DNA of 64,000 nucleotides from Trachythela sp. YZ-2020 (taxonomy: Eukaryota > Cnidaria > Anthozoa > Malacalcyonacea > Clavulariidae). Positions within the stretch are counted from its first letter, which is position 1. Each line of letters begins with the position of its first letter. Under the pieces are notes generated by a model. The model did not search any database. It had not been told where the DNA came from and was given only the letters and a program-made list of their open reading frames with translations. Shown here one piece after another: positions 46,801 to 58,771 of this stretch. Made by a program: the position numbers and the translations under genes. The DNA lies in NCBI GenBank assembly GCA_016169945.1, contig JADLSH010000231.1, forward strand, positions 2,232,001 to 2,296,000, read 5' to 3'.

Positions 46801-48172
46801 ACATTATGACTTGAATAAAGAAGTAATAGTACATATGTGATGCACAGTCTGATGTACAGGCAAACTGCCCCCAAAGGCCACATTTGTGACAGCGACCTAA
46901 TTCAAATGAAGTAAAATATTTTTTTAATATTCAGAGACTGGTTTGGGTGGGTGTGTGTATTCATAAAATTTTAGTGGATGCTGTCCATCCATAGCTTACA
47001 TTTTCAATTTTCATATTGAAAATATGTAACATATTTCAATTCCTATAAACCCCTGCTTCTATTTCAGGGTCTTGCAATTTTAGTAAACCTAACCCTTTCT
47101 CCTTTTAGGGTTTCACCTTTCTTGAGCCATTGAACCAACAAAATGAACCATTGAAGCATAATGGATCCATACAGTATTAGGTTAACCAGCTGGCCTATCT
47201 ACCTTACATTACCTTACACTCTTGTAAACTCTATCATTAAGCCACATTAATGCAGCCTACTTTATTATTTTACTCAATTTAATGCCAGACAATTTAACTT
47301 ATCAAGGAGAAAGTGTTGTGCATAAAAGCAAAATTATGCATTTAAGAGCAAAAGCACGAACCTGAGACTTCTGAGATATTGTTGACACAGCATGACAGCA
47401 TCTGGCAGCAGCATCATTCTTTGCCCAACCTGTTGCATCCTGTCAACACTGAAATGTTCTGAGCAAAGATGACTTCCTTTCGTCGGGAATAAACTCAACT
47501 ACTGCTTTATAGGTTTTGATGCCATTTCCCACATAAAATGAGAGTCCTATCCAGTCTATCTACTACTGCAAAATACCAAAAAAATATGGAAATGAAAAAA
47601 CTATTATATACAGCTAGAAATATTGACTGCTGCTATAAACAAACCTAAAATTTTGCATGACTATACAAAACATTAGCTAAATTTTATCAAAGAAAAGAGA
47701 TAGCTAGGTTGATAAGCTTTATACATGGCAATTTTTTGTTTAAAAACGATTTTTTACGCCATTTCTGCTTGTACAATTTACACTATGTGAAAATTAAAAT
47801 TGAGCAAGGTGTATAGGCCTGCAGTAAAAACTACAAAGTATAAAGAGTTTCATGGATTCTTACCAGTGAGAAGAAATATTTTTCTTTGATAAAGAATTGT
47901 GGCAGCCAAATGCGCGGCAAAAACTCCAAAAAGGCATTTTTCTCTCGTCGTTGTTGGATAAACAGCAAGGCCGGGAAAAAATTAATAAAAATATTTGTGC
48001 AAAAACCAGGGGGGCAAACACTTTGTTTGAAGCTTAGGATCGCGGTTTGTCAGTGGTAATTACCATGGGCATTTGGGACCAATTGACGTCAGCAAATGCC
48101 GAAATCCGCCATGTTTTTGGCTTCACTTTTCACTGCCGTGCACGTCCTCCAGTAATATAGTATAGCTCAGTG
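43859..48172. mobile_element. 4.3-kb TIR element with 8-bp target duplication (hAT- or P-like)
   Basis: TCTAAAAT flanks both ends (43851-43858, 48173-48180). The ends are CACTGAGCT and AGCTCAGTG, and the inverted termini match over about 150 bp (CTGGAGGACGTGC, GTGAAGCCAAAAACATGGCG, GGTAATTACCACTGAC). An 8-bp duplication fits hAT, P or related groups. No transposase frame is recognisable in the interior, which is AT-rich and holds repeated TTAACCCATTAACTGG-like words and a nested MITE. Its end is present alone at 12704-12890. Confidence 0.88.
45473..45661. mobile_element. MITE nested in the 8-bp-TSD element
   Basis: TTAGCCTTTCTCACACCACC and TTTTTGGGGTA at the left face TACCCCAAAAA and TTTGTGAGAAAGGCTAA at the right. 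The interrupted word GAAAAAT/TGTCTGGCAT is whole in a sister repeat at 44910. A TA target is likely. Confidence 0.75.
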
Positions 48173-50714
48173 TCTAAAATGCGTGAAATCAGGCAAACGC
48201 CATTTTAGCTACCCCATCAACCTGCATTAACCCGCAGTTTAGTCTTTAGATCTTCGAATTCCGTTTATGAATTACAATAGACAGAAATGTCCATCACATC
48301 CCCACAAGTGGTTCCATTAAGATCTTCAGATGTTCTAGTCCGGTAAAGAACTAAAGAGGTCTGTCATAGTTTTACAGAATTGCGGTTTTGGTGTTTATAT
48401 GTAACTGTAAGGTTGAAATTTGGAGATAAGGAATATTTTTGATGATTTACTAAGTAAAAAAGGGGCTATGGCCAGGGTTAAGAGCTGATTTCTAAGCATT
48501 TCATCAAATAACTGGCCAAATGTTTTATGGTTGTTCTCGCTTTGTCATCCTGGGAATATATTAATTCAATAATTTTGATTCAATAATTAGTTGACAATAC
48601 TTATTAATGTAGTAAACTGATGTCAGCATGATTTCGTTGACACGAATCGAATATTCCACAAAGCACAATGTTAATTGGTATAATGTGTATATAAAGCTTT
48701 CTGAGAAGTACTGGAATTGTAAATTTACGATAATATGACTATATGAGGCAAATTTTCTCTCACAAATGTATGCATAGCCATGGCCATAGGCTTGTGCTAA
48801 TTTAATTGGCATTTTTAATCATTGCCCCCTCGCAATTTACTTAACAATATTTCTCGCTGTGTCGACCTGGGAATTAATCCAATTATTTTGATTTATTTAA
48901 GACAACACTGTACTTGTACTGGGCTGCTTGGACTACTACAGTACTAGCCTACGTAGCAGGCGTTTAGTGCGGGCGGGAGAAGCGAGGGCTGGAGAAAAAT
49001 AAACGCCTGCCCAAATGGCTATGACAAATGCGTTTTTGAACGAAAAAACTTCCCATTGGTAAATTCCCATTGGTAAATTTTGTTGTTGGAAGTAATTAAG
49101 CGCAAGTGTCAACAATCTCACGTGTCGAGCCGCGTATTTGCAAATGCGTTCTGGATTAACACCGCAGACACACAACGTTTGCACCGTCAATATTTTCCTC
49201 CTTAACGATGTCGATGCGATTATTGGCAGCTGAAAAGAACATTTTTGCAAATACGACAAAAATCGTCTGCAACTTTTTCCGATGCCTTTCTACCAGGTTT
49301 AGATTTGACTTTCTTTGTTGGGGTATACGTATATACATTCGCAGCACTCGTGACCAAAAATACAATTAAGGCAATATTGCGGGAAATGTATAAATGCTTA
49401 TAAATGCCGCGAAAGAACACACATGATCACAAATATAAATCTCAAAAGTGATTGGTAACGTGTAAAGTTGCTACTTACAAAACGTCAATCACGCTAAGTG
49501 GGCGACAACGCATTTGTCCTCTGGCATTTCTAATAGCCATTTGGGCAGCTTTTAGTTGCTTTGAGTCTCAAAGTGTTTGGCGAAAAAGGCTCTTACATTT
49601 AAATCTGCTCCATGTCTCTGTTTCAATGAGCAGCCTGTCTTGTACACAGTAACAGTAATGTTATACGTAGTCTAAGAGGTTTACATTACATACGTTTTTC
49701 AATCGTTTAAAATACAAAATGTCAAATCTAAGGGATGACATCGATCTATTTGCTCAAGCATGCATGAATAGCCATAGCCATAGGCATTCGTCAGTTTGAT
49801 CCCTAGAGTGACATATCTTATTAATTATCGCCATTTCTCAGTGATGTTGGATAAATAAAAATCTACGAAATTCCCTCGCTGGATCATTCTGACGGCTGCG
49901 AGGGAGGCTACCAACATACAAATTATTTTGTCCCAGTTGACTAATTAAACAAACATGATCAGGTCAAACCGCAAACAAAATTGTTATTCAAATTATAGAC
50001 AATTATCTATATAGGTAAATCTGAAAAATACCAATTTCGGAATCAGTATACTGTATAGGAATCATGGTAATTTTGGGCAATACCTGCCTGATAATATACC
50101 TGAGCGAGTTACCCAAATACATGGATACGAGTTAACACATAGACTATAAAGAGGCTGTGATTGCAGCAGACGTAGGTCACGCAATCCTGCAGAAATGCGA
50201 ATTGCCAGTAAGGCTACACGGAGTTTGCTATAAATCATTGTTCAGTTGTAGCTGAGCCTTAATTCATTAATTGCAAGGGACGCAAAACCGGACTGCATCC
50301 GGAGAAAAACCCTGGAAGCGCAGAAGACAACCAACTCAGTACAATCTACTTACATATTGAGTTTTCTAGCACATCAAGGCTGCTGATGATAGTCACCCAA
50401 CCCAAGGCTAATTAAGTGACACCGTACCCTCTACAACGGTGATATCATTCTATGACCACCTAAACCTGACTAAACTAAATGAAATTGATCATATTCTTCC
50501 TATTCCTAGAGGTCCAATTGTTAGTACAGCCAGGAGAAAACTCATAGAAAATACCTGCAACGCTTTGTCAAACATAAAATACTTTAAGCACCCATTTCAC
50601 ATCACATGCGACTGAAAATCTGCATATTACAAGAACCAACCCCAATATTACAAAAAAATTATGCAAGCTGAAATAAAGTATTTCTCTATATATATTTGTA
50701 TATTAATTTTTATT

Positions 50715-51018
50715 ACTATTTATTATATAAAGTATAGTGCTTTATAGAGATTTCGAGCACTGATAAAACTGATAATCTCACATGTGAGATTATTTATGAT
50801 AATCTCACATGTGAAAATTATCGTTTTTGAAAATGGATATTTTATTTTATTTTGTTTGAAGACTGTCCTTTATATAATAAACAGAGAATAATACATGGAT
50901 GCTTGGAAATACCAGATTTATTTCTCGTGTTGAACATGATATCTCACTCGGTTCGCAACGCTCACTCGTGAGATATCATGTTCAACACTCGAAATCTGGT
51001 ATTTCCGCACACCCAATA
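50715..51018. mobile_element. Palindromic DNA inserted in duplication copy 3
   Basis: Includes ATAATCTCACATGTGAGATTAT (50770-50790 area, repeated once) and a near-perfect hairpin at 50900-51010: GGAAATACCAGATTT, TTGAACATGATATCTCACTCG facing CGTGAGATATCATGTTCAA and AAATCTGGTATTTCC, around GTTCGCAACGCTCACT. It replaces, at this place, the E elements of copy 2. Confidence 0.75.
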
Positions 51019-51819
51019 TTTTTTCTTAGCCCCCAAACCCAAAACTTTCTCATCAGCTTTGGAAAAATTACCAGTCAAGGTTTTTTTGGAGAAAAGTGGG
51101 GTTGGTCCGGACCCGGCCTTTCCCAAGTGGCCTCCTCGCTAATACTGCAGCCGCAGATATAAAGTAGTTCAAGACGAAACTGGAAGCGATTACGAAAATG
51201 CAACCATAGGATTACACCAGTGCTGTAGAACTAAATTCATAACTAGGGGGACTCTCTAGACGAGCATGTTTTAAACAAGGATGAAAACATTCGGGAATGG
51301 ATGACGTCATAAGTAACCGCCCAATCCCATAACATTTCTTTACTATATTCATGCCTGAAATAGTCATAAGTGATGCTTGGAGAATGAAAACTATGGAAAA
51401 ATTATATATTTTCAAGCATTCTTGCAAAAAAAGGGGGGCTCAGCCCCCACCTAGCTCGAGGAAGGGGGACTCCTCCCCCTAGGGCCTCCCTCTTCTACAC
51501 CACTGGATTACACTATCTTTAACTGTCGATTACCCAGTGTTTAAATCACAATCATCGATTAGAAACTTGTTCCAATTTGGTAAACAACCGAGTGTCGAGT
51601 TGCCAACAGGTCTGACAAAACTGCATTATGATTTATGTGACTTTCAAAGACGGTATTCAGCCGTACTTAGTAAAGCAGATTCTAATCTTCGTTAATTGTC
51701 AGCTATTAATTACATTTAATCACATCCCAACAAGTGATTCCATTAAGATCTTCAGATGTTCCACTTCGGTAAAGAACTAAGAGTCTCTTATATTTCGACA
51801 GATTTGCGTTTTTCTGCAA

Positions 51820-53400
51820 TTCCGAAAACAACCCTGCAAGGCAAAAGACATCCAAACACAGAATGCCATAAGTCATAACATATGAATTATAATGTAAGAT
51901 TTCATTCTACTGATTTGGTTAAGCCTCCTTTTGGTTTGCAGGCCACTTCAACCTTCTTGCCGATGCGAGTGTCCCCGCATCCCAACATTCCCATGACGTT
52001 TCGCCTTGGAAACTGCCAGCTGCATATAGTAATTCACTATATGCAGGTGGTTAAATTGCAAATTTCCCAATATTTTAATGGTATAAAATTTTGATTAAAA
52101 CAGTTTAACTATATAACATTGACATTGTAGTTTACAACAATAATCACCAGATTAATACTACGATTTGCAGTACGTATGAAACAGCAAATTATTGGGGACG
52201 AATTTTGCTGCTGAATACTGGTCAGTTAAATATAACCCAGTTTCCTCATCATACAAAATGACCATTTATGATCATGTGATGTTTGCGTCTTTGACCATTC
52301 CTTCCTTTAAGCAATTTTTCATTCATATAATTATTCTAATATATGCTTAAAGACACTACACGAACTTGAATGCAAGGCTAAGGTCTAAGGAATGCGCTAA
52401 TGCACGGAAGTTTTCAAGTGCTGTCTTGGAAATATCAGTATGTGGGAAGTATAAATCTATTAAATAAGGAACAGTCTATCAACCTAAGACCAACGTAAGC
52501 AGGTACCAAGCTCCAACTCCAGAATTTGCAAATGAAGATTGCCATGTTGTCTCAAAAGAACCTCGGGTTGACTGCATTATGCATTTCAGTTGACAGTGAA
52601 CTCCCACTTGTTTTAGGATGCCTTTTACATTACATACATCACAAATAATACTATTTAGGCGGTTAGGTGTAAGAATTGTGCATTTGGTGATAAAAGCATC
52701 ATATTCATAGAAAGTGTGAATTTTAACATGACAATGAATATTTGATATGAAGGCATTTAAAAAGTTTATGTTGACGGCTTAAAATTTGGACTTTCTTACA
52801 TTTTCCAATTAAACTCTTAACTTGTAAAACCTGCCTGATAATATAATAGCTACAAAAAAACTAGATATAGGTCATTTAGGCGGTTACCTTCATCTTCCCA
52901 GCCCATTTCGACTTATTGCTGTTCAAAAATGGGAACAATGCCGCAAAATCTCGCATTTTTAACAGCTTATAACTCAAGAAAGGTTTCAAAAATCATGGTA
53001 ACCACTTAAAAATATAACTTTTTGTACGCTTTCGAACGATGTAATCATTTTTGCTATAAGTGAACTTGAAATTTTATGGGTTTTTTTGACAATATAGGAG
53101 TTTAATGAGGATAATGAGAAAGAACCCAAATTTTAGGCCGGCCACATTAATCTTTCAGATGCCTACGAATATGGTGGTTTTAACTAAGAAGCTTAAACTC
53201 CCTGGCATAAACCGCGCATTACCTCGCATAAGTAAACTATTACCCCTTAATTACTCACAATACAATTTAAACTCACATTCTTCTTTATTCATTTCTACTT
53301 CTTTATTTTCATAACAGTAAAGAAAACATCATTATCTCACACAATTTTATCATTACATGCAAAATCAGTCTGTAATTTCATAGATTGAGCTGTCCGTATC
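51820..53400. other. AT-rich stretch without a recognised gene
   Basis: Past the duplicated segments. Small open frames (for example 51882-52094, 53105-53314) are unlike known families. CTGCATATAGTAATTCACTATATGCAG at 52018-52044 is a short hairpin. Confidence 0.4.
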
Positions 53401-53478
53401 TTTGTTGTACATATTCTTTGTGTCAAAAAACTTCATTATTCTTTCACATCGGTACAAACTCCTCGCACCACTTTTCTC

Positions 53479-53720
53479 TCAAATACAGATGGTACGGATT
53501 CTGACAATGGCTTCAGGAATGGGAGAACTCATCTTGTTGTTGGACTTTGTCTTCATTCCCGTAATGTATGAAAAGATGCTCTTAACCATAGCATAGCTTG
53601 TTGGTGTTGTGAGGCAGGTTAGCGCATGAGCAGCAAGATCACCATAATTTCGGTTTTGGTTTTCAAGCACAGAAGCACTCAAGACCAAAAAGCCATCGAA
53701 GGCCATCTGAAAAAGTCCGG
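53479..53720 (-). pseudogene. hAT transposase C-terminal (dimerisation) fragment
   Basis: The frame reads LAAHALTCLTTPTSYAMVK then SIFSYITGMKTKSNNKM, matching the pattern of the hAT dimerisation domain (L...L..P.S.A..ER.FS......K...RN.M), with Lys where the motif usually has Glu. The frame ends soon after. No upstream catalytic region is apparent, so it is a fragment. Confidence 0.6.
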
Positions 53721-53947
53721 CTCCTCTTGTTCACACGGGAATACCGCAAGGTTTCACGTGAACTCGAAAGGCAAAATCATGCATATTTGAGAACGGTTCG
53801 GAATTCATCCCGCCCTGTATGAACGTAGCCGAAGATGCTGCATTGAACGGCTAGTAAAAGGAACACATCCAACCTGGTATGGAATTCGGGGTAGTGAATA
53901 CATATTGAAATTGTTGCATTGAAAGATCTGAAAATCGGTTTCCACAA

Positions 53948-54056
53948 ATGTTGGCGCTTTCTCGATATATGAGCAACTAATCCTAATCTTAACGCCCAAC
54001 CTAACAATCCCTAATGCCTACTTCGGTTGCTCATATATCGAGAAAGAGCCCAAATG
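53948..54056. mobile_element. Small inverted-repeat element
   Basis: TTTGGCGCTTTCTCGATATATGAGCAAC-like left arm (53960-53982) pairs with GTTGCTCATATATCGAGAAAG at 54024-54044. A second short hairpin, GGAGCTATCT / AGATAGCTCC, lies at 54178-54230. Confidence 0.65.
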
Positions 54057-54239
54057 TTTAAATGCATAGTTGCTAAATGTCAGTTAGGGAGATTTTTCAC
54101 TCGTGGCAAGAATTACCATGTTCAATTTTTGTCTGACACGCCACGAATGACCAAAAGCATACGGAAGTTCAGCGCACTGGAGCTATCTCCTTATGAAATC
54201 GGTCATGCGTAGCAGATAGCTCCAGCGTGAACAGAACTT

Positions 54240-56270
54240 AAAACGACTGGGAGCAGTTGTGAAAATTGGGGCCTAGAGGCCTGCGTTATGACGACATACG
54301 ATGCCATCGCATGCTTTTACAAGCACAAATTAATACAGCTATAAAAAGGTAGCGTCTGTACACTACTATAGTTATATCATGCTGGTAGGTCTTTAGGATC
54401 AAACTACCTGAAAAATTCAACAAGAACTTAGACGTTTCGAGCGAAGGCTCATCGTCTGGGAGTTAGTAGCATGGGTCGGGGTCCATTAGCGCATAAATGC
54501 TGACTTCCTAATTATACTGATTCATTTAATATATGACAAACTTCGATAAATATTTATCAAAGAGTAATATTTTCAAGAAATTGCAACCATCCAGGGTAGG
54601 AACGAACTATCTAACTTATGACCACTTCTGGTGCAGAGGTCAGAGGAGCAGCAGTTGACAGATTATAGACTGGTATTGTCATATATAAATCGAGGGAAAT
54701 AAGGAACGAAAGACAGGGTAAACTCCCAAGTCTCTCTGTGTGTCACTACATTGTAACAATTTAAATTCGATTGTAGTTCAAATGTGCTTCCCCGTGCGTA
54801 TTCTTAGAAATTATGCGACTCATCTAGTAAATACGGGCGCCCACTGTAAGGTTTGGTGCCGGATGTTACAAGTCTATTGATGCAAAGTAGTGGGACAACA
54901 CAGTTAGGTAACTTGGAGCAAAGTCAATATTCCGGCGCATTTTTTACCCTCAGCGCCGTGACGGTGATATTTATAATAGTTATGTCCAGATAGGCCTTAC
55001 CTAAAGTGATACTTGCAAGTATTATTATTACTAGTAATTGTATCTAGAATTATTGTTCAACTTCAGCCATTGGCACCAAAGACATATCATATTTATCCTT
55101 GTTCTTTGCTATCTTTACATTCCTTTGTCAGCATAGAAGATGGCCGAGATATTAACCATATGTCTGATGAACATCCGGGCTTGCAGTTCGAAATTTTGCC
55201 TGGTGGTTTCCACAAAAACAAATCCTCAATAACATATCACAAAATTTAGAACGAGTCTGGGTAGTTAGTGGAAAGAGAATTAGTATTCCCTTGCGCAAGA
55301 TAATGGTTAGTTTGTGAAATGAAAAGATTCGAATTATTTTTTATATGAAAAATGAGTGAAGGGTTTGTTTGTAGCAATTAAGAATTAGGGTTAAGTTTGA
55401 GAAATATATAGGATAGGGGTAGAGTGAAAGTTAGTTCGCGAGATAATATTGTATGTTTAAAGGAAAAAAGAAAGGTCTGTACGGTTGGTTTAAGATATAT
55501 AATGAAACGTACTGATATATGCGTGTTTTGTATACTTACCTTCCTTGAACTACTGAAAATACTTACAATAACCACACATACACAACAAACAAACAACATT
55601 GCATGGAGATACCAGCAACTTCTTGATCTGCAGTTAGAAGAAGGTAAAATAATCAAGGAACCTTTCAATGGAGTAATTAGGAGTGATTTGTTCAAATCAG
55701 CCATGAACGACAATCACCAGTATGGTTTAATAGACCTTTACGTTATTCTTTTGAAACATCGAACTGCAGGTGCATACAATCTTCGTATATGGCAATGTTT
55801 AAAGCTAGCCTGATAATTATATGTGGCATCTAAACAGTTTCCCCAACTGCGTCTTTTCCTACGCCCTAAAGAGAGACACATCTTCAGTATTCAATGTCAC
55901 CTTTCCTATCTCAAACATGGTATTCTCAGCCCCTCTCTCAAATTCCATTATGTGCTATAAAATCGAACCCACTTTAAGACTCAAGCCTACCTGATATGTA
56001 AGTCCCTCGTCTTCGGGGATTTGTGGACATTCAGGTTACTTTCACCACAATATACAACTATCCACGTCTATTCGCGTGTCAGTGAGATTCTTTGGTTTGG
56101 GTTTCTACAAGAGAAATGCTACAGAAACAAGTTATCAACGTTGCGGAATAGTTATATGGGTGAACACAATACCTTGGAAGGAGCCTAAATGAGCTCAGCT
56201 GTATAGGGCACATGGTAGGTACGTATGAAGCAGACTTTATAAATGGATACTGCTATTACTCGACTTTACC
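54240..56270. other. Unassigned stretch
   Basis: No family recognised. A 129-codon open frame at 55424-55813 (plus) and a minus-strand stretch ending in AAG|GTAAGTATAC at about 55543 (with MLFVCCVCVVIVSIF, hydrophobic) are the only features of note. Neither connects to other exons that I can see. Confidence 0.35.
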
Positions 56271-56277
56271 AAAATAC

Positions 56278-56388
56278 AATATTAACAAGCTGAATACAGT
56301 ATTAACAAGCTGAATACAGTATTAACAAGCTGAATACAGTATTAACAAGCTGAATACAGTATTAACAAGCTGAATACAATATTACGAC
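56278..56388. repeat. 20-bp tandem repeat, 5 copies
   Basis: ATTAACAAGCTGAATACAGT repeated head to tail with only the last copy altered (ACAAT). The copies are almost identical, so the array is probably young or variable. Confidence 0.95.
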
Positions 56389-56389
56389 C

Positions 56390-58300
56390 CACAAACATTA
56401 CTCAGTTTTCACATCACACAAAGCGAATCACAGGATGTGTACTGTATATTCGATAAGAACATCGCGGTTTTAGCTGGATATTGATGCATTTATGGTTCCA
56501 GTGGCAATAGAATTCAATAAATACTGCCGGCCGGCAGCGTGGCAGTAAAGTACAGTATAACCATAGTAGGTATGCTACTCACATTTAATTCCAAAACCAG
56601 ATTTCATATCAGAAAATCAGGTTGTGCCGACTTGATTTATCCATTTGTGATATTTTATACGGAACGGTGATGTAAATGATGATATTACCTCTAATTCCAT
56701 AGACATTCCTGATCATGGACATTGAATAAGGTTACATCTGATCATAAAATTGCGAAAGATCAAGCGCTCTGGATATCGGTATAAATCAGATACGTTTTTC
56801 CACAATTAACTTGCTTGCCTTTTACTTGTTCTGAGCCAGCCCTCGGAAATCCTACATTCACGTCATAACCAGAATTGAATCACGCGTTGAATCACACGTC
56901 GACTAATCTGAAACGGAACATACTAGACCACACACGGACCTTCATTTTTGCCAAACAGAACATATTTTGGACATATTCGCCGGATATTATATATTTATAA
57001 AGAACCGAATCATTAGTCAAGGGAACAGGTCTATGGAATAGATAATAGGACGGGTATGCCCGTTATTTAGAAACCATTGGCCCGGCAGCATTATTGACCT
57101 TGATGGCCGATTGCTTAACTGATATTTATGGCACTCGAAATACATGTTTCTGAAAAGGGCGTTACTGACATTACATTGGCGGAACAGATTCTTGTGTTCC
57201 ATGCCCAAACATGGAGATGTCCTGTTTAATTTTTACCTTCATTTGCTAAACTTCTTTCTGAATATTGGAATAACTGTTTGTAATTCACTTGTTTTGTCTT
57301 GTCGAAATCCTTTTTTATGTCATCAACGCGGGTTGTATGATAGAACTTTTCAGCGGAACCATAATGGAAAGAAGCGTCGTTGATTTAACCTATAAACTTA
57401 CCATCCCCAACGCATCTTCATTTGTCAAATATCTTTGTTGAATCTTGGAATAAGTCGTCTGTACTTCACAAATAACTAGCTTGTGTTGTCGAATTTCTTT
57501 TATCTTACTTCCTGCCAGTCTTTTATGATAGAACGTCTTGGGAGAATAGTCGAAATGGCATCTGTCTTTGTCCCTACCCTAAAACCTGGTTGGAAAGCCA
57601 GCGCTTTGAGCTTAGTTGTAAAGCCACAACTCTGTTCGTACCACCCCCTAAAAACTTACCATACCCATCGCTGATTTAAACACTTGCCACCACCGCTACG
57701 AGCTGTTGGGGGCAAAACAGTTTATCATATTTCCAATTCGAGAATGCATGAATATTTCAGTTTTGTCAAACAAACAGGATATATTTCGTATCAACTTGCT
57801 GCATAGGCAACAATAAAGTATCCTAACATAGTGTATGTTAGTAAATGCAATAACAACACTAGCTACAATCACTACGACTACGACAAAACACTTATTGTAA
57901 AACTAACAATCAATCTAAAAATACTAAAATCATGCAAGTAACATATTTTAAAACAAACTCAAAACAGGCATAACGTTTTCCTGTAGGTTCGTGAGAAAAT
58001 ATGTTCTTAAATAAAAGTTCAACTACTGCTATTTTAGAACGAGGCTTTCGCCTGATTGGCTTCTAAAACCTTTTTGGAAATGTCCTTCAGAAATAGAACT
58101 TCTTCTCACGTGCAGTCGAACATCTTCACAATACATCTCTTCTCGGGAATCGTTAAATTCCCTTGTGAACATGCTTGATCTTTCAAAACAACATCACGTA
58201 CGGATGCAGTTAATTATGTTCTACTTGTTGCTTGTTACCAACACTTGTTCATTATTCAACATCCAAAGCCGATCAACAGGTTCTCTAGAGTAGGTTAGTC
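56390..58300. other. Intergenic stretch downstream of the SAFB-like gene
   Basis: No gene recognised. Two stretches at 57150-57400 and 57450-57680 share words (ATCTTTG/TTCTTTG, TGAATATTGGAATAA/TGAATCTTGGAATAA, TATGATAGAAC), so an imperfect repeat of about 280 bp may be present. Confidence 0.4.
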
Positions 58301-58771
58301 TTTATTTCAGGAACAAAACAATAAACACCAATTTGCAAGAAAGTTCTAAAAACGTCGGTTTCCTTTAGCCTTCTTCAATGCTCAAAATGAAACGTTCGGT
58401 ATAATCGATTTACTTTAGCGTTATAAACAATCACGTTTCTTCTTCAGTTTTCGTCAAGTATCAAATTTCAAAGTCTTAAAGTTCAATAAAAAGTCGCGTC
58501 CAGAAAAGAAATGGTTCTCTTGAGTCTTCTTCAAGTTATCGAAAAGTTCATGTTTCTTCATTTTTCATCATATGTAAAGTTCAAAAATTTAAAGTTCAGT
58601 TACAAGTCGCGTCCAGAAAAGAAATGGTCTCCTTGAGTTTTCTTCCCGATAGCTTATCCCGATAGAGTCGACTTCCCTGAAGGTTATCGAAAAAATAACG
58701 TTTCCTAGTTGTTCGTAAAGTGTCAAGTTTCAAAGCTTTAAAGTTCAGTTGAACATTTCCAGTTTGTTCTC
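58301..58771 (-). other. Likely 3' UTR of the SAFB-like gene
   Basis: A minus-strand AATAAA lies at 58301-58306. Between it and the stop codon are imperfect repeats of about 100 bp with AAGTCGCGTCCAGAAAAGAA and GTTCAGTT-type words (58491-58540, 58584-58640, partial at 58731). Confidence 0.5.

Larger units (their letters stand above)
42660..51712. repeat. Tandem segmental duplication, copy 3 (segments a-d, interrupted)
   Basis: Segment a starts within intron 1 sequence at 42660 (CTCGAGTTCACAACTATTC) and runs to 43858; a 4.3-kb element follows; it resumes at 48181 (GCGTGAAATCAGGCAAACG) into b (48319-49140), c (49140-50710), inverted-repeat DNA to about 51015, and d (51019-51712). A more diverged stretch at 51719-51815 again matches the start of segment b (AAGATCTTCAGATGTTC), hinting at an older fourth copy. 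Confidence 0.85.

Noticed and set aside
55161..55205. Possible second hammerhead (CTGATGA followed by CGAAA)
   Set aside because: The sequences between and around the core do not pair into stems I, II and III.
55378..55813. Possible host exon with a hydrophobic N-terminus and a good donor site
   Set aside because: No partner exon or conserved motif was found on either side; kept only as a note.
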